Origin: Perkinsus olseni
Taxonomy: Eukaryota; Perkinsozoa; Perkinsida; Perkinsidae
Length of the DNA: 21,714 nucleotides
Assembly: GCA_013115135.1 (NCBI GenBank)
Contig: JABANP010000698.1
Location: 1-21,714 of the forward strand
Direction: 5' to 3'
Position 1 is the stretch's first letter. The number at the start of each line of letters is the position of its first letter. Positions 17,771 to 21,714 of the stretch are shown in pieces. Under the pieces are notes generated by a model. That model worked only from the letters and a program-made list of their open reading frames with translations, did not search any database and was not told the origin of the DNA. A program made the translations under genes and the position numbers.

Positions 17771-18098
17771 TCTGTTGTCGGGTGCGCTGTAGCCTTTCTG
17801 CTCCCTTTCTCGTCGACAGGACGTCCTAGACAGTTTCTACAACGCGCCGAGCTAGGCCTGCGACTCCCTTTGCGGTTGAGTCTCGCCTTGCTCCACTGCC
17901 TCCGTCACTCCTTGCGCCTTGCCTAGGGGTCGTGCCTTGCACACTAGCACGCTCCCTCGTGCTTTGCCAGTGGCCCGCTGTCACGTCTACGCGTCACTCT
18001 GGCTTCCCTCCCCCTCGTGCACGATCCGCGCTCTTCTCCTCGATGCTTGTTTCTCAGCGCCTCCGTCTGCACTCGACTCGACTACCTCGAGGCTTGGA

Positions 18099-18113
18099 CC
18101 GCCGTCACGGCGG
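18099..18113. repeat. Odd palindrome, 7-bp arms
   Basis: CCGCCGT, central c, ACGGCGG; the right arm is reused in ACGGC-ggc-GCCGT. Confidence 0.9.
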
Positions 18114-18628
18114 CGCCGTACCTCATGCTACGGGGCTCTGTGCTCTGTGACTCGCCAGATCCCAACGTTCCCAGTGTTGTGCCAACTTCCTTCGCGCCGT
18201 GTTATAGTCTGTTCTCCTGCCACTTCCCAGCTAACCACCTCCTGTAGCGACATGCCCGCAGGTTCTGTGCCTCACGGGTGCACGACTGCTGATGGAGCAC
18301 AACCTTTTTTTTTCTTCCATCGCCGGCCTACACGCTGCGGCGCGCCCGCCGCCGCCTTCCTGTTCGTCCCGACGTTCCCGGCGGACACTTTCCGCCTTCC
18401 GGACGTGCGGTTCCCGGGCTCCCCCGCTTGGCCTTGAGCGCCTTATCGGCTGCTCGGTTTCTCGGTGGGGGATCCCGCCAAGCCGTGGTTCTCTCTTTCC
18501 CTGATTACTCCACTACTACACGTTTGCTTCGGCCTAGTTGCTCCCTGCGGGAAGTTCCCTCTTCGAGGGACTACTCCTTCCCGGGGCCCCAGGCTCGGGG
18601 GTTCGTAGTACCACCTTAGTACACGCCT

Positions 18629-18795
18629 CTACGCCTTTCGTGGCACATCCTCCCTCTCTTGCGGTCTTGGGAATCCCTTCGAGGGGGCATCGGCCGCGTT
18701 AGCTCCGCTCGTTACTCTACTCACGTACACCTTCAGCGGCTTTGCCGCTATCTTGTCCCCGACCCCTCCCAGTGGGCTAGTGGGTGGCACCCTCT
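18629..18795 (-). pseudogene. RNase H C-terminal signature of a retroelement (copy 2)
   Basis: The frame reads LKVYVSRVTSGANAADAPSK then G and stops at 18629. It is a diverged relative of the signature at 17546-17770 (S.ANPAD.PSRG against SGANAADAPSKG), about 1 kb away on the same strand. Two copies so close suggest two element relics side by side rather than one element. Stops immediately upstream end the readable frame. Confidence 0.5.
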
Positions 18796-19119
18796 ATCCG
18801 ATTCGCATCTACTAGCTGGCCTGCTCCTCGGCTCCCCTTCGCTGTTACTCCTTCTGCGTCGCGATGCGTCCGCTTCCTTACCCTGCGGGGATCAGTACCT
18901 ACCATCGTCCAGCTCGTACGCTTTAATCTGGCTCTCTGTCTTGCATTTCTTCTGCTCTGGGACCGCCCAAGTGGTCACGTCACGGGTCTCACGTGGATCT
19001 GAGGTTCTCGAGGACCTGCCCCCTAGAGGTCTCGAGGCTCCTTTTGCCTTGCTCCTGTGACAGGCCGCCTCGCTCTCGTCGCGTACTCTTACTTCGGACG
19101 GTCTGCCCGATCGAAACCC

Positions 19120-19140
19120 GGGTGGATCCGGGATCCACCC
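19120..19140. repeat. Odd palindrome, 10-bp arms (longest)
   Basis: GGGTGGATCC, central g, GGATCCACCC. Confidence 0.95.
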
Positions 19141-19417
19141 TAGGACATCTCCGGATTCACGGCTCCGAGTCATGTCACGACGACCTGTGCACTGTACACC
19201 CTCCGCGCCTGGCACGCATAACCCTAGTAGAGTTACCCTACCCTTCTGCCGCATCGGCTGCACCGGCACATATCCGGCACTGTCGGGTCTGCTCTCCCGC
19301 TATCTTCCTGCGGACCAAGGGTTGACCGGGCTCTGTTTCCTCAAGTCTCTTGGGTTCGTCCTTCGCGCAGTTCGCATGGACCTTGGGTTTGCAGACTTGC
19401 CAGTCCACGCTCTGCCT

Positions 19418-19432
19418 ACCCCGGTCCGGGGT
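19418..19432. repeat. Odd palindrome, 7-bp arms
   Basis: ACCCCGG, central t, CCGGGGT; similar in core to the intergenic CCCGG-t-CCGGG at 2517-2527. Confidence 0.9.
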
Positions 19433-19870
19433 CCCCGAAGTTGGTCCCTGTGTGTTCCGCAGTGTGTACAGCGCAGGTTTCCGCGATGGGCTGTTCGCTC
19501 GCTTCGAGTACCTGCGGCAGTCACTGCGCACCGCGTCGGTCCTTTCCGCTCTACCCCAGTCCGTTGCCCGGCAGTGGTTCGGATCGCCTGACGCAATTGA
19601 CCCGGCCATGTTGACTCCACTGCACCTTGCACGGGTCAGGGCTCCCAGATTAGCGATGACTCACTCCTCTGCACCATGGCACCTGGGTGGACGGCCTTCA
19701 TCCTGTGCATGATGGCGTCCTGCTCAATGGAAGCTTCCCCTGACAGTGTCCTGCTCTCGCAGATTAGCGGAACGGATTACTCATTCGCTCCGAGCCTCAG
19801 AGCCAGAGGTAGGCTCCCGCTGGGTTCCCGCCCGCCCGCGAGTCGCGCAGGCGGTCGAGGAGGTGAACTC

Positions 19871-19885
19871 CTGGAGTAACTCCAG
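19871..19885. repeat. Odd palindrome, 7-bp arms, with an overlapping smaller one
   Basis: CTGGAGT, central a, ACTCCAG; overlapping ACTCC-t-GGAGT at 19867-19877. Confidence 0.9.
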
Positions 19886-20001
19886 ACTCCGCTGACCTGT
19901 TCAGCCACCGCGGCTACTCTGTCGTTTGTAGCGCCTGCGCGGACTCATTCTCTACTTACGTGACGCTAGTTAAGTTATGAGCTTCGGTGTCGTTAGCGCC
20001 A

Positions 20002-20091
20002 GTGGCGACTCGCCACCATTCGTGTGTACACTTTATACACGTGATTTGTGACAAATCATTCGTCTCATACCAAAGGCTGTGGTCCACAGCC
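20002..20091. repeat. Cluster of three odd palindromes
   Basis: 20002-20016 GTGGCGA-c-TCGCCAC (overlapping CGCCA-g-TGGCG at 19997-20007); 20042-20058 TGATTTGT-g-ACAAATCA; 20075-20091 GGCTGTGG-t-CCACAGCC. GTGTA/TACAC arms lie between them (20024-20040). Arms of the three are unrelated in sequence; only the architecture is shared. Confidence 0.95.
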
Positions 20092-20358
20092 ACAATCTAT
20101 TTGTGTCCCACAGTTCGTGGAGCTCCGTGCCAGTTCACGACGCTTTGAGTCGTCTACTTCGCTCACTGGTTTTTGTCCTCCACTCTGGTGACGCTTCCCG
20201 CGTGGACTCCGTTTCGTGTTCAGCGAGCACTGCTCACCCGACGGTACAGGGCGGGCAGCTTACCGCTTGTGCGTACTGCACTGCCGCTACCCGCGCAGCC
20301 AACATTCTGCGCTGCCAGTGCACCAACCCGGCATGCAGTTCATCGAGCATCCGGTGTC

Positions 20359-20373
20359 GCTCGGAATCCGAGC
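20359..20373. repeat. Odd palindrome, 7-bp arms
   Basis: GCTCGGA, central a, TCCGAGC; followed by TCCGA-gct-TCGGA. Confidence 0.9.
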
Positions 20374-20590
20374 TTCGGACGTCTCCGGATTCTGCTTCCT
20401 TCTCTTTACAACCTTCCGGCGGCTGGTGTCGCTTCACACGGGGAAGTTTCTCCTACCCTCCTATCCGGCCACCGCTCGTGCTGCTTCGGCAGTAGGCACG
20501 GCCTTCACGAGGCCTTCCCGGAGATTCTTCCTCGGTGGGTGTCGGGGTTGTACTAGCACCTCCCGCATACGGCCTCCCGACCAGCTTCTC

Positions 20591-20642
20591 CTCGGGGCCC
20601 CCGAGTCGGCGGATATCACAGCGGCTGTGATTGCTGCAATCA
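20591..20642. repeat. Cluster of three odd palindromes
   Basis: 20591-20605 CTCGGGG-c-CCCCGAG; 20615-20631 ATCACAGC-g-GCTGTGAT; 20628-20642 TGATTGC-t-GCAATCA, the last two overlapping by four bases. Confidence 0.95.
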
Positions 20643-20921
20643 GCGTCTTCGATCTCCTTCTACGTTCGTCTCCACCCACGCGGCGCTACGCCTGAAAGCG
20701 TCGCGCAGACACCGTATCCACGGCACAGTACTCGGTAGGCACTCGTTAATCTCGCTAGTCAGCGGCTCCTCGTTCCCATCGTGAGCGGAGTCGCTTGCGT
20801 GACACCATGAAGCAACCATGCGGTGCTCTGTGCCGCAGGGCACCTCAGCGCTCGCCACTTGTCTATGCTACAGTTCCGATTCTCGGCGCGACATTTGCAT
20901 CAACGCGCAACCTCACCAGTG

Positions 20922-20944
20922 ACTGACTGGAGCCCCCAGTCAGT
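20922..20944. repeat. 9-bp inverted repeat, 5-nt loop
   Basis: ACTGACTGG, agccc, CCAGTCAGT. A stable potential hairpin inside the element region, just downstream of the readable recombinase part on the minus strand. Confidence 0.8.
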
Positions 20945-21017
20945 GTTTCCTCCAGTCTGGGGGCGACCTTGATCCATCGCGTTCCTGTGTATCCAGCAGC
21001 TTCGACACAGCTACGAT

Positions 21018-21714
21018 TCACCTCAGCCTCAGGCGGCGGGGTTGCCCCATTCGGTTAGTTTGGCCGTTGGACCGGCACGAGTCCTGCACCGTAGTGGTCC
21101 TACCCTGTCGGACCTACAGAAGGTGTGCTTCACCCCGTGGAACTCGCGACGACGGGATTTCCATCACTCGCAGTATTCTCTGCGCATGCAGCGCTGCACC
21201 AGCCCACATTATGCCTTTTCTCGTCGGAGCTCCGGCGCACCATAATGTCTTCACCATCATTTGGTCACGTTCCGTCATGTTCGCCCCCGTTCTACGTGCT
21301 TTCATGCACACGATTGGGCAGTTGAGCTCGGTCTCGACTCGATAGTAACTTTGGGGGGCGCCAGTGTGGCGCGGCGGCTGCGAGTTCGGGTCGGCTGCCT
21401 TCGACGTTGCTCTTAGCATAGGGCTACTCGTGTCAATCTCATACCCCAGCAGCTCATGCGCCTTCTCCAACCCCATCAAGTACGTCTTAGCGGTCCCAGC
21501 GTTTCCTATGCTAGCAATCCAGTACTGGTTCTCCAGTAGATTGGCTCAGCCAATTTGGCTGGCATCGGTGCCCGCATCCTCTTGTCGGCTTTAGTCAACT
21601 CGACCGTGAACCTGATCCACGACCGCACCCCCACCGCGTACGTCTTCGCTGTGGCTGGGCGGATACTGCGCGCTGCGGCCACCCACGCATCTTGCTTCAA
21701 CCGTGCCACATCTC
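21018..21714 (-). pseudogene. Tyrosine recombinase remnant, N-terminal half, partial
   Basis: Reading leftward on the minus strand from the window edge: a core-binding helix pattern ATAKTYAVGVRSWIRF (frame ending 21506); after a frame change near 21540 a second one, AGTAKTYLMGLEKAHELLGY; then MTERDQMMVKTLWCAG and AQRILRVMEIPSS, which matches the helix carrying the first catalytic Arg (LRxxE type, Arg codon near 21170); then, past a stop at 21114, QTNRMGQPRRL resembling the beta-hairpin that normally carries the catalytic Lys (sKTNxxG), with Gln in place of Lys. This order fits the catalytic domain of phage-integrase-like recombinases of DIRS/Ngaro/VIPER or Crypton elements. The box II HxxR and the Tyr were not found further left. 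At least one frameshift and two stops make it non-functional as read. It continues beyond the window. Confidence 0.6.
21358..21372. repeat. 6-bp inverted repeat, 3-nt loop
   Basis: GCGCCA, gtg, TGGCGC, inside the recombinase remnant. Confidence 0.8.

Larger units (their letters stand above)
19238..19920 (-). pseudogene. Possible Gag-like remnant with CxxC motif
   Basis: One minus-strand frame stays open over most of 19920-19308 with two internal stops and reaches LRCTHCGTHRDQLRG, which resembles the start of a retroviral-type zinc knuckle (CxxCG.H). After a frame change a second frame carries VCKPKVHANCAKDE and QCRICAGAADAAEG (stop at 19238). The composition is basic and polar, as in Gag C-termini. 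There is no capsid domain I can recognise, and the assignment is weak. Confidence 0.3.
17182..21714 (-). mobile_element. Decayed tyrosine-recombinase retroelement DNA, partial
   Basis: GC-rich DNA, unlike the neighbouring gene region, with no intact long gene but with protein remnants all on the minus strand: recombinase N-terminal half (21018-21714), possible Gag (19238-19920), and two RNase H C-terminal signatures (18629-18795 and 17546-17770). Frames shift often and stops interrupt them, so this is a relic or several overlapping relics. Along the minus strand the recombinase precedes the RNase H parts; DIRS and Ngaro elements have it last, VIPER/TATE-like elements have it upstream of the reverse transcriptase. 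I could not find the reverse transcriptase YxDD core. Repeats at 16575-17180 may be its 3' end. The right end is outside the window. Confidence 0.6.

Noticed and set aside
17919..18437. Plus-strand 172-codon frame in the element region, and other long plus frames at 17263-20695
   Set aside because: These are Cys/Pro/Ser/Arg-rich antisense frames of GC-rich DNA. Retroelement motifs are all on the minus strand.
18841..18960. AYELDDG on the minus strand as a possible reverse transcriptase YxDD core
   Set aside because: Spacing is Y-E-L-D-D, the flanking residues are charged rather than hydrophobic, and a stop follows two codons later. It does not match the RT motif.
20640..20858. Minus frame with EHRMVASW as recombinase box II (HxxR)
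   Set aside because: His and Arg are adjacent instead of three apart, and no downstream Tyr box follows, so the similarity is too weak to annotate.

Overview
The window looks like nuclear DNA of a protist, most likely an alveolate of the Perkinsus type. Three things suggest this: tandem secreted proteins built from a seven-cysteine domain with GSYCK and VCFG signatures, very short GT-AG introns (about 34-96 nt) that restore reading frames when removed, and a one-domain PARP-like zinc finger. The organism call is inference from recognised protein style (about 0.7), not a search result.

Layout. 1-1.8 kb (minus): two paralogous secreted cysteine-rich proteins; the second carries a Thr/Pro/Ala stalk encoded by a 24-bp minisatellite. 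2.7-3.7 kb (plus): a beta-propeller-like gene broken by one frame change. 4.0-4.5 kb (minus): a Sel1-repeat protein. 5.3-6.1 kb (minus): a three-exon signal-peptide protein. 7.35-8.3 kb (plus): a three-exon secreted protein. 9.4-9.65 kb (plus): a possible small two-exon basic protein. 9.8-15.4 kb (minus): four genes in a row, namely a disordered basic protein, a coiled-coil protein, an intronless PUS7/TruD pseudouridine synthase, and a five-exon membrane-anchored protein. 15.6-16.0 kb (plus): a three-exon PARP-like zinc-finger protein. Most of these exon models were built by eye by matching GT-AG sites and codon phase.

From about 16.57 kb to the right edge the DNA turns GC-rich and ordinary genes stop. 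The minus strand holds decayed pieces of a tyrosine-recombinase retroelement: an integrase-like N-terminal half at the right edge, a possible Gag with a CxxC motif, and two copies of an RNase H C-terminal signature (NPAD..SRG type). At its left end lie paired direct repeats (66 bp and 182 bp) resembling the split direct repeats of DIRS/Ngaro/VIPER elements, plus an 82-bp tandem duplication.

The most unusual signal is a set of short perfect odd-length palindromes: arms of 7-10 bp around one central base. I found 15 between 16.1 and 20.7 kb, where chance predicts fewer than one, and two more in intergenic DNA further left. They belong to no feature class I know and are the best candidate for something undescribed.
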